Positions 1-8,091 of a DNA stretch of 64,000 nt are shown here, one piece after another (positions within the stretch are counted from its first letter, which is position 1; each line of letters starts with the position of its first letter). The DNA lies in the NCBI GenBank assembly GCA_965203435.1, contig CBDBCU010000008.1, forward strand, positions 1-64,000. The letters are read 5' to 3'. The stretch is from CBDBCU01 sp965203435 (GTDB lineage: Bacteria; Chloroflexota; Dehalococcoidia; Lucifugimonadales; UBA3495). The notes below the pieces were generated by a model. That model was not told where the DNA came from. It did no database searches and saw only the letters and a program-made list of their open reading frames with translations. The translations under genes were made by a program, and so were the position numbers.

Positions 1-16
1 TGTTTCCGAATACCAT
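1..16 (-). CDS. First codons of the gene following ftsA (partial)
   Basis: An ATG on the minus strand at 16 is preceded by a strong AAGGAG ribosome site (complement of 24-29). It opens a frame reading M-V-F-G-N that runs off the window. It lies 144 nt downstream of ftsA in the same orientation, the usual place for ftsZ. Five residues cannot confirm the identity, so ftsZ is only a positional guess. Confidence 0.4.
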
Positions 17-160
17 AATGCCACTCCTTGATCTGGATGATTGGACCAAGACTGTTATGACTGCGCTTTTTCCCGCCGCCGGGGCCGGATGCGTCGGTCT
101 GATTAAAGCCGCCGTATCCCTTTCCCGCCGGCCGGATTGTCCCTCTCGACCGCCGCTGCG

Positions 161-1438
161 CTACCGGCCGACCTTTTCGGCGGTGCGCTTGAGCCGGTCG
201 AGGAAAGACTTGTACCCCCTCGTAAGGACTTCGCCGGGCGTTTCGGCGCCGCCGCTGCTGCTGCCGCCGCCGCGATAGCTGCGCCGTTCCCCCTGATGTT
301 TGATGCCCCACAGCAGCGCCCCCACGGCGGCGGAAAAGCCCGGTTTCCGCAGCTGAGAGGGCAGGCCGGCCACATTCTCCGGATAGGCAATCCGCACCGG
401 CCCGCTCAAATGCTTTTCGGTCAATTCCCGCAGGCCGGCCAATTCGGCCCCGGCTCCGGTAAAGACCAGGCCGCCATCCGGCAGCCGATTCAACCCGGTC
501 TGCTCGCTGAGGCGGCGGATGGCTAATTCCAGAATTTCCAGCATCCGCGCGCTCAGCGGCTCGGACAGGGACCGGCGGAAAGTTACCCGTTCCTCCTCCC
601 CGGGGCCGCCGGGCAGCAGCACTTCCTCGTCGGCCGGCACCAGTTCCGGCAGGGCATTGCCCCACTGCACTTTGACTTCCTCGGCCACATAGTAGGGAAT
701 GCGCTCGGCTACGGCCAAATCCCGGGTCAACTGACTGCCGCCCACCGGCAGCACCGCCGTGCAGATGGGATTGCCGTAGCTGAACAGGGTTACATCGGTG
801 GTGCCGCCGCCAATATCCATCAGGATTACCCCCACTTCCCGCTCGTCGGCGGTCAAAACGGCTTCGGCGGCCGCCAGGGATTGGGCCACCATTCCGTTGA
901 CCGGAATACGGTTGGCCGTGGCGGCGGTAACGGCATTTTTCAGGATGGCCGCCTCTCCGGTTACGACATGAGCCTCCAGCTGCACTTGACTGGCGTGCAG
1001 GCCGGTGGGATTGCGAACCCCGGACAAGCCGTCCACCTGGTAGCCCATGGGGATGACGTGCAGGGCTTCCCGGTGTTCCTCCAGCCGCGGCAGGGCGGAT
1101 TGGATGAAACGATGCATTTCCTGGGCGGAGATGCCGCCGGGCGCGCCCTCGGCCTGCCAGACCCCTTGGGCGTTGACGCTGGACAGATGGGCGCCGCTGA
1201 CCACCAGATAGGCCCCGCTGTTGGCCCCGCGGCCTACATAGCGGCGGGCTTCGTCGTTGGCGGCTTTGACCGCCGTCTTGACTTCCTCAATGTTCTCGAT
1301 GCAGCCCTTCTGAATACCCTGCGCGGGGGCGATGCCGGAGCCGAGGACTTTCAACTCCCCTTCGGCGCCGACCCGGGCCACGATGGCGCAGATTTTGCTG
1401 GTGCCCAGGTCCAGGGCAGTGTAAAATGACTCTTTCAC
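161..1438 (-). CDS. ftsA: Cell division protein FtsA
   Basis: This is an actin-like ATPase that tethers FtsZ to the membrane. The 425-residue product opens with the phosphate-1 motif ALDLGTSKICAIV (about 8-20). A phosphate-2 type motif ILMDIGGGTTDVTLF lies near 205-220 and an adenosine-type loop GGLVFTGAGAEL near 323-334. The C-terminus is a Ser/Gly-rich linker, then a basic, probably amphipathic tail (SFLDRLKRTAEKVGR), as expected for membrane targeting. The start codon is GTG. The gene follows rsmH by 99 nt and precedes a further gene in the ftsZ position, so this is a shortened division cluster lacking ftsL, ftsI, murein genes and ftsQ. Confidence 0.93.
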   Translation of the reverse strand: MKESFYTALDLGTSKICAIVARVGAEGELKVLGSGIAPAQGIQKGCIENIEEVKTAVKAANDEARRYVGRGANSGAYLVVSGAHLSSVNAQGVWQAEGAPGGISAQEMHRFIQSALPRLEEHREALHVIPMGYQVDGLSGVRNPTGLHASQVQLEAHVVTGEAAILKNAVTAATANRIPVNGMVAQSLAAAEAVLTADEREVGVILMDIGGGTTDVTLFSYGNPICTAVLPVGGSQLTRDLAVAERIPYYVAEEVKVQWGNALPELVPADEEVLLPGGPGEEERVTFRRSLSEPLSARMLEILELAIRRLSEQTGLNRLPDGGLVFTGAGAELAGLRELTEKHLSGPVRIAYPENVAGLPSQLRKPGFSAAVGALLWGIKHQGERRSYRGGGSSSGGAETPGEVLTRGYKSFLDRLKRTAEKVGR

Positions 1439-1537
1439 CAGATTTCCCCGTCCTTAATAAGTTTCCGCTCACCCGGAACCGGTTGCCGGATTTCCCGGAA
1501 CTGATTGCCGGATGCTGATTGGCCCGGAACCCGGGTT

Positions 1538-2524
1538 TCAATCCCCCAACCGTTCCGCCACCCTTAACCGGGCGCTGCGACTGCGCGGATTGGCCGCCGT
1601 TTCCGCCGCCCCGGGCCGGATTACCCGCCGGTTCACCAACCCCAGGGTCGGCTGATGGCGGCAGACGCAGACCGGCAAACCAGGGGGACAAAGACAAGCC
1701 GCCGCCTGTTGCGTCAGGAAGTTTTTGACCGTCCGATCCTCCAGGCTGTGGTAGCTGATAACCGCCAGGCGGCCCCCGGGAGTCAGCAGTTTTACCGCCG
1801 CCGTCAAGCCGGCGGCCAGTTGATTCAATTCGTCATTGACGGCCATCCGCAGAGCTTGAAAGACGCGGGTCGCCGGGTGGATGCGACGCCGGCCGCCGCC
1901 CCGGTTTCCTACTACTTCCGCCGCCACCGCTGCCAGTTGGCCGGTGGTATGCAGCGGCCGCCGCCGGATTAAAGCCCGCGCAATCGCCCGGGACCGGGGT
2001 TCCTCGCCGTACTCGGCCAGCAGCCGGGCCAAATCCCGTTCCGGCCAGGTGTTGATGATGTCCGCCGCCGTGGCGGTGTCCGCCGCCGGGTCAAAGCGCA
2101 TATCCAGGGGTTCCTCCCGCTGAAAACTGCCGCCGAAACCGGGAGCGTCCACCTGCCGGGAACTGATTCCCAAATCCAGCAGGATGCCGTCGGCTTGGGC
2201 CGCGTCCCCCCAGGCTTGCCGCGCCAATTCGTCCATAGCGGCGTAGCTGCCCTGGCTCGGGATAAAGCGGGCCGGCCGCTTTGACGCGGTTGGGGTTTCC
2301 GCCGGGCTGGGGTTAAAGGCTTCCAGCCGGGCGGCCGCCCGGATTAAAGAACGAGGGTCGCGGTCGATGCCCAACACACACCCATTGGGAGCGGACGCCC
2401 GGAGGAGGGCCGCTGCGTGCCCTCCGTCGCCCACCGTGCCATCCACATACCACCCGTCCGGGCGCACTCCCAACTGCCCCACTACCTCCGTCAGCAGCGC
2501 CGGCCGGTGCCAGGAAGTATCCAT
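1538..2524 (-). CDS. rsmH: 16S rRNA (cytosine1402-N4)-methyltransferase RsmH
   Basis: An S-adenosylmethionine-dependent methyltransferase acting on C1402 of 16S rRNA (family knowledge). The 328-residue product begins MDTSWHRPALLTEVV and carries the SAM loop VDGTVGDGGHAAALL (about 25-40). It also has LGIDRDPRSL, ILLDLGISSRQVD and, near the C-terminus, VISYHSLEDRTVKNF, all RsmH hallmarks. The ATG at 2524 is chosen because a GGGGGGACGG ribosome site precedes it. The frame stays open about 440 nt upstream, but that part is low-complexity, Arg/Gly-rich and unlike RsmH. No mraZ was found upstream. Confidence 0.93.
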   Translation of the reverse strand: MDTSWHRPALLTEVVGQLGVRPDGWYVDGTVGDGGHAAALLRASAPNGCVLGIDRDPRSLIRAAARLEAFNPSPAETPTASKRPARFIPSQGSYAAMDELARQAWGDAAQADGILLDLGISSRQVDAPGFGGSFQREEPLDMRFDPAADTATAADIINTWPERDLARLLAEYGEEPRSRAIARALIRRRPLHTTGQLAAVAAEVVGNRGGGRRRIHPATRVFQALRMAVNDELNQLAAGLTAAVKLLTPGGRLAVISYHSLEDRTVKNFLTQQAAACLCPPGLPVCVCRHQPTLGLVNRRVIRPGAAETAANPRSRSARLRVAERLGD

Positions 2525-2920
2525 TCCGTCCCCCCTGAACCGGCCGCCGGGCATCCGGCCAAGCCGCCGCCGGGCCGTCAAACCGCCCGGCCAGCGTACC
2601 CGCCGCTGTTCCCGCTGCAATGCCGTTGGAGCTGCCATCATCGTCCGCCGCAACGCCTCGTTCTCTATCCGGTCTTGCCGGGGTCTTGGCCTCAGGGGGG
2701 CAATAAGGAAACGGAATGGATACCGGAGGATTAAACCGCCCCGCCCGACCAATAAAACCCCGAATCGCCTGTATCGATGGCCGCGCCGCCCTCGGATAGA
2801 GGGGGATGGCAAAGCCGGAAAGACCGCGCCGGCGGCGATAATCGCCCCGAACGGCAATGCTGCCCACGGACGCCGCCTCGGCCTTTTGCCGCCGCGACCA
2901 CGCCCGGAAAACTGGCCTGA
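2525..2920 (-). other. Long rsmH 5' leader
   Basis: About 390 nt lie between the predicted promoter and the rsmH ATG. The stretch is GC-rich and has an open frame continuous with rsmH, but the encoded peptide is low-complexity. No MraZ-like protein was recognised, nor the RNase P RNA core (GAGGAAAGTC). It may be an untranslated leader. Confidence 0.35.
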
Positions 2921-2949
2921 AGTTATCAATCCTGAAAAGATGATGTCAA
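2921..2949 (-). promoter_or_regulatory. Sigma70-type promoter of rsmH-ftsA
   Basis: On the minus strand TTGACA (2949-2944) is followed after exactly 17 nt by ATAACT (2926-2921). It sits in an AT-rich patch unusual for this region. Confidence 0.6.
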
Positions 2950-3071
2950 CAAGATAATCAAACAACTTTTTACGATTTTTAGAAAAAGGACAATTTTGTC
3001 AAAAAGCCGGAAAGGGGCGGCCGCCCTTGCGCCGCCATAGCGGTGGCAAGGGAATCTGGCACGGGGCTGCA

Positions 3072-3173
3072 ACCGTCATTCCCGCGTAAGCGGGAATCCC
3101 GAACGGTACTGCGTAAGACAAGCCGGATAAGGGCAAGGCATTTGGGGATTCCCGCTTACGCGGGAATGACGGT
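3072..3173. repeat. Family A element (101-bp type)
   Basis: Left arm accgtcattcccgcgtaagc and right arm gcttacgcgggaatgacggt are inverted around a core containing cgtaagacaagccggataag and ending gcatttgg. It lies between rsmH and the toxin gene. Confidence 0.9.
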
Positions 3174-3257
3174 AGGGGTGGCGGGCAAGGACGGTAGGGG
3201 AATGACGGTAAGAGCGGGTTGGAATTACGGCAGGGGGCGCGGAATGGAACCGGGCCG

Positions 3258-3659
3258 TCAAGCAGACCGGAGGGTCAAGCCGTCAATGCGCTGAAAGTGG
3301 CGGCGGTTGTTGGTGAGGAGGGTAAGGTTGTAGCGCAAGGCGGTAGCGGCAATCATCAGGTCAAAGTCGGGGATAAGGTTGCCCGCAGCCCGGAGCCGGC
3401 GGCGTTCCCGGGCGAACCGGCGGCAGGTTTCCAGGTCGATGCTCACCGTGGGCATATCGTCCGACAAAAAGGTATGCAGGGCGCGCGCGCTGCGTTCCGG
3501 GTCGGCATCGCCCACAATCCCGTCGTAAAGTTCTGCCAGAGAAATGATGCTGATGCCGATGCCCTGGGGGCGCAGCGGTTCCAATTGCGTCAGCACCCGC
3601 TCTACTCCGTGCAGGCAGTTGATGACCCAATCGGTGTCGATGAGGTAACGAATTTCCAT
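3258..3659 (-). CDS. PIN-domain ribonuclease toxin (VapC-like)
   Basis: A 133-residue PIN domain, probably the RNase toxin of a type II toxin-antitoxin pair. Acidic metal-binding positions are visible: D8 in YLIDTDWVI, E43 in ISLAELYDGI, and the acidic cluster IPDFDLMIAATA near 95-106. Length and order match VapC. Its ATG overlaps the stop codon of the upstream antitoxin by one base (TGATG), indicating translational coupling. The cellular RNA target cannot be read from sequence. Confidence 0.85.
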   Translation of the reverse strand: MEIRYLIDTDWVINCLHGVERVLTQLEPLRPQGIGISIISLAELYDGIVGDADPERSARALHTFLSDDMPTVSIDLETCRRFARERRRLRAAGNLIPDFDLMIAATALRYNLTLLTNNRRHFQRIDGLTLRSA

Positions 3660-3925
3660 CAGGATTCGTCCACCTCCCGGGAGCCGGCGGCGCGGGAGGC
3701 GTACAGGGTTTCAAGGAAGTTTGCCCAGTACCCGTTGTCGTCTTTCCAGGCTCCGATCGCTTCCCGCCAATCCGGCTTGTCGGGCCGGGCCGCCTTTTCT
3801 TTTGCCGGCGCAATGGGCGGGGCGGCGTCCAGGGTCAGCCGGTACTCCACGCCCTCGGCCAGGGCCAGGGGTTCCAACGGAGTCAGGACGCCGTTGATTA
3901 CTTTGGCTTTGACGCTTTGGGACAT
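3659..3925 (-). CDS. AF2212/DUF104-like antitoxin
   Basis: An 88-residue protein opening MSQSVKAKVINGVLTPLEPL, the pattern of the AF2212-like antitoxin family (short beta barrel: xVxAxYxxGVLxPLxPL). The C-terminal part (PDKPDWREAIGAWKDDNGYW) probably wraps the toxin. It overlaps the PIN toxin gene by one base and lies directly upstream, the usual antitoxin-first order. Autoregulation is typical of the class, but no operator was identified. Confidence 0.75.
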   Translation of the reverse strand: MSQSVKAKVINGVLTPLEPLALAEGVEYRLTLDAAPPIAPAKEKAARPDKPDWREAIGAWKDDNGYWANFLETLYASRAAGSREVDES

Positions 3926-4059
3926 AGTTGCCGCCTCGGTAAAGGGATTGTCGGTTTATTGTAGCGCCGGAAATGGGGTTAGGCAAGGGCGGGCGGAACG
4001 GATATTTCCGGGCTTATTCCGATAATTAAAAGCCCTTTGCCCATTCCCGCGGCGGCGTA

Positions 4060-4088
4060 TTGACAAAACCCGTCAAGTGTAATGTAAT
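4060..4088 (+). promoter_or_regulatory. Sigma70-type promoter of the ABC binding protein gene
   Basis: TTGACA (4060-4065), 17-nt spacer, TGTAAT (4083-4088), about 100 nt upstream of the ATG at 4189. Confidence 0.6.
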
Positions 4089-4188
4089 GCTTGTTGCCAT
4101 TCCGATCCTGGCCCGGAGGTGAGTAAAACTTTCCCCCCCGAACCACCCGAGATTTTACGGAAATCGTAATTCAGATGGGAGGAGTATT

Positions 4189-6051
4189 ATGGGAACTCTC
4201 AATCGCTTGAACCGGCTGCTGTCCTGGCGGCTGGCGGCCTTATTCGCTTTGCTGGCCCTGCTGACCGTGGCCTGCGGTTCGGCTACCGAGCCGGCCGCGC
4301 CGGCGGCTGAACCGGCCGCGCCGGCGGCCCCCACGGCGACCATTGCCCCGCAGATGATCCCCGCAGCCACTCCGGTACCGGCGACTGCCGCCGCCCCGGC
4401 CGCGCCGGCTCCGGGCGCCGGAACCGGCGGCGCGGCCGCCCCGGCTCCGGCGCCTACGGCCGCGCCGCAGCCTACCCCCGTGCCGCCCACGGCCGCGGTC
4501 AGCGCCAAAGACAGCGCCACCATCGTTACCGAAGCCGAACCGGCCGCGGTAGGCGCCTGGAGCGACGGTTGCAGCGCGGAAATCCACAGCATGGGCTGCC
4601 AGGATTTCGTTTCCGATTTCCTGACCTGGCTGGATGACCGCACCAGCGAAATCGTCCCCCTCTCCGGCGTGGAAAGCTGGCGGCAGATTGACCTGACCAC
4701 TTGGGAGTTCAAGCTGCGCGACGGGGTGAAGTTCCATAACGGCGCCCCCTGGAACGCCGCCGCCGCCAAGTACGGCATCGACTATAACGGGATGCCGGAC
4801 AATCCCAGCGCCTCGGTGACCTGGACGGGCAAGGATATGCTGGGCAAGGTGATTGACGATTTGACCGTCCACGCCGTCTGCCCCAATGCCTGCCCCATCT
4901 ACCCCCGCACGGCCCTCTTTGCCGACTTTCAGGATCCGGGATGGTTCGAGAATGCTGACGAAACGGAGCGTTCCCTGCTGACCGTGGGGTTTGGCCCCTA
5001 TAAGATTGTGGGCTACGAGCCGGGCGTCAACACCGAATTCGAGGCTTATGCGGACTATAAGCCCAACGACAACTGGTTCGCCCAAGCCCCCAGCATCCAA
5101 TACATCACCCATGTGTACCGGGCCGAGGCCCCGGTGCGCTCGGCGATGATTCAGACCGGGGAAGCCCACTGGGCCGCCGACATCGGCTTTGAGGAAGTGG
5201 CGAATGTGGAAGCGGCCGGCCACAAAACGGCCAGCGGCAAGACCGCCGAGGTCTATACCCTGGTGCTGGATACGGTGTTCCACGAGGAACTCGCCAAGCA
5301 AAAGGTACGGCTGGCCTTGGCCCACGCCATCGACTGCCAGACCTTGCTGGATTCCCTCTTTGACGGGCGGATTCCCTGCCACGCCGCCATTTCGATGAAA
5401 GGCACGGTGGGCATCAACGACGCCAATTCCCAGGTACGGGAATACAACCCGGAACTCTCCCGGCAGCTGCTGTCCGAAGCCGGCTACAATCCGGACAACT
5501 CCATTGATGTCAACACCCGGCCCGGCTCCAACATCCGGGGATTGGAAATTATGGAGGCCACCGTCCAGTTCTGGCGGGATGTGGGGGTTACTTCCAACCT
5601 GAACTCCCACGGCGACTTGGGGACGGCCCGGAACATTCAGATTTCCGGCTGCGGCCGGTTCACCGATGAACCGGGCTACCGGGAGGCTATGGACTGCTCG
5701 GATCGGGATCCGCCGGGGCCGGCCTATGTCAGCGGCCATGCCTACGAAGTGGCGACTTCCAACGAAATTCTGGATATGCAGCGGTTCAACAATTCCCGGC
5801 TCAGCTGTTTCAGCCGCAGCAGCCGGGTCTGCATTCCGGCTTTCGAGGAGCAGAAAAACGCCGCCAATGCCATTCCGGAGGGGCCGGAACGCACGGCGGC
5901 GATGGAGGAAATCGCCCAGATTGCCTACGACCAGGTCTATTTCCTCCCCTTCTTTGAGGTGGTGTATGTCTATGGCCTGGCCGGGGATATGGAGTGGGAA
6001 CCCTACTACGCCCCCCGCCTGCGCGGCAACACCATGCGTTTCAGCCAGTAA
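4189..6051 (+). CDS. ABC transporter substrate-binding lipoprotein (family 5, peptide/nickel type)
   Basis: Extracytoplasmic solute receptor of the SBP_bac_5 (oligopeptide/dipeptide) family, 620 residues. The signal peptide (14-28) ends in the lipobox LTVAC with lipidation Cys29. An Ala/Pro/Thr-rich linker (about 30-105) follows, then the family 5 fold, with WEFKLRDGVKFHNGAPWNA near 162-180. A GGAGG site precedes the ATG and a strong promoter lies upstream. It is monocistronic, with a terminator 70 nt downstream. Two family permeases lie 14 kb away at 20146-22157 and may or may not be its partners. The ligand is unknown. Confidence 0.88.
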   Translation: MGTLNRLNRLLSWRLAALFALLALLTVACGSATEPAAPAAEPAAPAAPTATIAPQMIPAATPVPATAAAPAAPAPGAGTGGAAAPAPAPTAAPQPTPVPPTAAVSAKDSATIVTEAEPAAVGAWSDGCSAEIHSMGCQDFVSDFLTWLDDRTSEIVPLSGVESWRQIDLTTWEFKLRDGVKFHNGAPWNAAAAKYGIDYNGMPDNPSASVTWTGKDMLGKVIDDLTVHAVCPNACPIYPRTALFADFQDPGWFENADETERSLLTVGFGPYKIVGYEPGVNTEFEAYADYKPNDNWFAQAPSIQYITHVYRAEAPVRSAMIQTGEAHWAADIGFEEVANVEAAGHKTASGKTAEVYTLVLDTVFHEELAKQKVRLALAHAIDCQTLLDSLFDGRIPCHAAISMKGTVGINDANSQVREYNPELSRQLLSEAGYNPDNSIDVNTRPGSNIRGLEIMEATVQFWRDVGVTSNLNSHGDLGTARNIQISGCGRFTDEPGYREAMDCSDRDPPGPAYVSGHAYEVATSNEILDMQRFNNSRLSCFSRSSRVCIPAFEEQKNAANAIPEGPERTAAMEEIAQIAYDQVYFLPFFEVVYVYGLAGDMEWEPYYAPRLRGNTMRFSQ

Positions 6052-6120
6052 AGGGGCGCCACGGCAACGGCCGCCGCCCGGCCAGGCTAATCCGGGCCGG
6101 CTTTAGCTGCGGATAAAAGA

Positions 6121-6153
6121 GGGGGCCGGCGCAAGCACCGGCCCCCCTTTTTT
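6121..6153 (+). terminator. Intrinsic terminator after the binding protein gene
   Basis: A GGGGGCCGG...CCGGCCCCC hairpin with a short loop is followed by a six-T run. Confidence 0.85.
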
Positions 6154-6214
6154 GTCCCTGCGAAACACCCCCCACCGTCCTTCCCGGCGTTTCTACCGCA
6201 ATTCCCGCCGCCCC

Positions 6215-6316
6215 ACCGTCATTCCCGCGTAAGCGGGAATCTCGCGGGGGCTTGCCAAGACCGCGGCATTATAAGGCAGTACCGTTCGGGATTCCCGCGT
6301 AAGCGGGAATGACGGT
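6215..6316. repeat. Family A element
   Basis: Complete 102-bp copy with both inverted arms. The core contains ccaagaccgcggcattataa ahead of ggcagtaccgttcgg. Confidence 0.92.
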
Positions 6317-6363
6317 TTCCATAGGCAATGGCCCTGGGGACAAAGGAAATGTCCCCCGCCGCC

Positions 6364-7449
6364 CTAATCAAAAACAATCACGCTGCGGGCCACATTGCCG
6401 CCTTTCATATCGGCAAAGGCTTCGTTGATTTGGGCCAGGCGCAGCTGCTGGCTGACCAGTTCATCCAACTTCAGCCGGCCCTGGCGGTAAAACTCAATGT
6501 AGCGGGGCATATCGGTGCGAAACCGATTGGAGCCCATGCTGCTGCCCTGAATCCGCCGTTCCCGCCGCAGGAAACTGCCGCCGTCAATCTCAATCTTGAC
6601 GCCCTCGGGAATCATCCCGATGATGGTCGCCGCGCCGCCGGGCCGCAGCATTTCATAGCACTGCTCGGCGGTCTCTTTCAGCCCGATGGCCTCAAAGGAA
6701 TAATCCACGCCGCCATCGGTCAAGTCCAGGATTTTCGCCACGACCTCGCCGCCGGAGGCATCGATAACATCGGTCGCGCCGAACTCCCGGGCCAGGGTCA
6801 ACTTGGTTTCCACGGTGTCAATGGCGATAATCCGCAGGGCCCCGGCCAGGGCCGCCCCCTGGATGCAGTTCAGGCCCACGCCGCCGCAGCCCACTACCGC
6901 CACCGTGCTGCCCGGCTCCACTTGGGCGGTATTCAGCACCGCCCCCAGGCCGGTCGTGGCTCCACAGCCAATCAGGGCCAGGCGGTCGAACGGCACATCC
7001 TCCCGCACCTTGACCGTGGCGTGTTCGTGCACCAGCATCTCCTCGGCGTAAGCCCCCAACTGGGCAAACTGGGTCAGGGCCGTGCCGTTTTGTCGCAGGC
7101 GCGGCGGCTGTTCCGGGCCGCGCACCACATCGGCGCGGGTACAGAGCACCGGCTGGCCGCGCAGGCAGAACTCGCAATGCCCGCAAAAGACCGACAGACA
7201 GGTTATCACCGCGTCTCCCGGCTTCAGGTAGCGGACCTGGTCGCCGACGGCCAGCACCGTGCCGGCGGCCTCGTGGCCCAGGACGGCCGGCATTTGGATG
7301 GTGTATTTGCCCTCGACAAAGTGCAGGTCGCTGTGGCAGACCCCGCTGGCCCGGGTGCGGATAAGCGCCTCCCGCGGCCCCGGGGCATCCGTCTGCACTT
7401 CCTCGACTTCCAGGGGTACATTCACTTCCCGCAATACGGCGGCTTGCAT
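6364..7449 (-). CDS. Zinc-dependent alcohol dehydrogenase (MDR superfamily)
   Basis: A 361-residue NAD(P)-dependent medium-chain dehydrogenase. The catalytic zinc site is suggested by C38 (GVCHSDLH) and H59-E60 (LGHEAAG). The structural zinc site has four cysteines at C89, C92, C95 and C103. The Rossmann motif VVGCGGVGLN lies near 182. Overall it resembles class III / S-(hydroxymethyl)glutathione-type enzymes, but the substrate is unknown. The ATG at 7449 is preferred over an in-frame start 69 nt upstream because GGAGGTG lies 6 nt before it. It is isolated between repeats. Confidence 0.88.
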   Translation of the reverse strand: MQAAVLREVNVPLEVEEVQTDAPGPREALIRTRASGVCHSDLHFVEGKYTIQMPAVLGHEAAGTVLAVGDQVRYLKPGDAVITCLSVFCGHCEFCLRGQPVLCTRADVVRGPEQPPRLRQNGTALTQFAQLGAYAEEMLVHEHATVKVREDVPFDRLALIGCGATTGLGAVLNTAQVEPGSTVAVVGCGGVGLNCIQGAALAGALRIIAIDTVETKLTLAREFGATDVIDASGGEVVAKILDLTDGGVDYSFEAIGLKETAEQCYEMLRPGGAATIIGMIPEGVKIEIDGGSFLRRERRIQGSSMGSNRFRTDMPRYIEFYRQGRLKLDELVSQQLRLAQINEAFADMKGGNVARSVIVFD

Positions 7450-7812
7450 AGTTACACCTCCGCTTGGTTTGGATGGGATGGGATAAACCGCTGGGGGGCT
7501 AGGGGAATTGTAAGACAAGAGGCTGGATTAGACAACCCCCGGGCCGGACTTCCCACGCTATTTCTACTGTCCTTCCCGCTGCCCCCTACCGTCCTTCCTG
7601 GCCGCCCCCTACCGTCTTTCCCGGCCGCCCCCTACCGTCCTTCCCGCGTAAGCGGGGATCCCGATCCCGGCACTTGGAACACGCTGGACGGGTCATTGTC
7701 CTTCCCGCGTAAGCGGGGATCCCGAACGGCGCGGCCTTATGCCGCCGCAGTCTTGGCAGGCAACCCCAATCCGCTCATCCTGAACTGGTTGAAGGATGGC
7801 CGGCGGCCCGCA
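7450..7812. other. Gene-free stretch with degenerate family A arms and a family D hairpin half
   Basis: No credible gene. It contains several ccgtccttcccg motifs, two partial family A arms near 7637-7730 carrying cggggatcccg instead of cgggaatcccg, and a family D segment (7771-7797). Confidence 0.6.
7771..7797. repeat. Family D fragment
   Basis: Contains ccgctcatcctgaactggtt gaaggat, a self-complementary stretch shared with 30769-30938 and 32624-32693. Confidence 0.55.
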
Positions 7813-7913
7813 ACCGTCATTCCCGCGTAAGCGGGAATCCCGACGGTACTGCCCAAGACCGGCCGATTATCCATCCGGCAATTCGGGATTCCCGCTTACG
7901 CGGGAATGACGGT
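7813..7913. repeat. Family A element
   Basis: Complete 101-bp copy. The core reads gacggtactgcccaagaccg and is of the accaagaccggc subtype. It lies directly upstream of the sat promoter. Confidence 0.92.
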
Positions 7914-7945
7914 TGCCCGGTACTAGCGCATTCTTTTTAATGGTG

Positions 7946-7951
7946 TATAAT
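7946..7951 (+). promoter_or_regulatory. Candidate -10 box for sat
   Basis: TATAAT in the context aatggtgtataata, with no convincing -35. The same aatggtgtataat context precedes the amidohydrolase gene at 50071. Confidence 0.4.
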
Positions 7952-7988
7952 AGGCGCCGGCACCCTTTCCCGCCTCCCGGGATCGGCA

Positions 7989-8071
7989 GGGTTATATCCG
8001 ATTTAACCGGATGGGTTATTCCCGGTTTAACCGGCCGGGTTATTCCCGATTTGAGCGGCGGGGTTATTTCC
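7989..8071 (+). repeat. 24-nt tandem repeat before or within the sat reading frame
   Basis: Three and a half direct copies of a 24-nt unit (gggttattcccggtttaacc-type) start at 7989, 8013, 8037 and 8061. Since 24 is divisible by 3, the unit would encode repeated G-Y-S-R-F-N/E-R octapeptides in frame with sat. Confidence 0.8.
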
Positions 8072-8091
8072 TGAAATACGGGCCGGCAGCA

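Noticed and set aside
2525..2920. RNase P RNA or mraZ in the rsmH leader
   Set aside because: Neither the conserved RNase P core motifs nor an MraZ-like peptide could be found.
4240..5739. Antisense open frame of 499 aa opposite the ABC binding protein
   Set aside because: Shadow of the sense codons; sense product is a clear lipoprotein.
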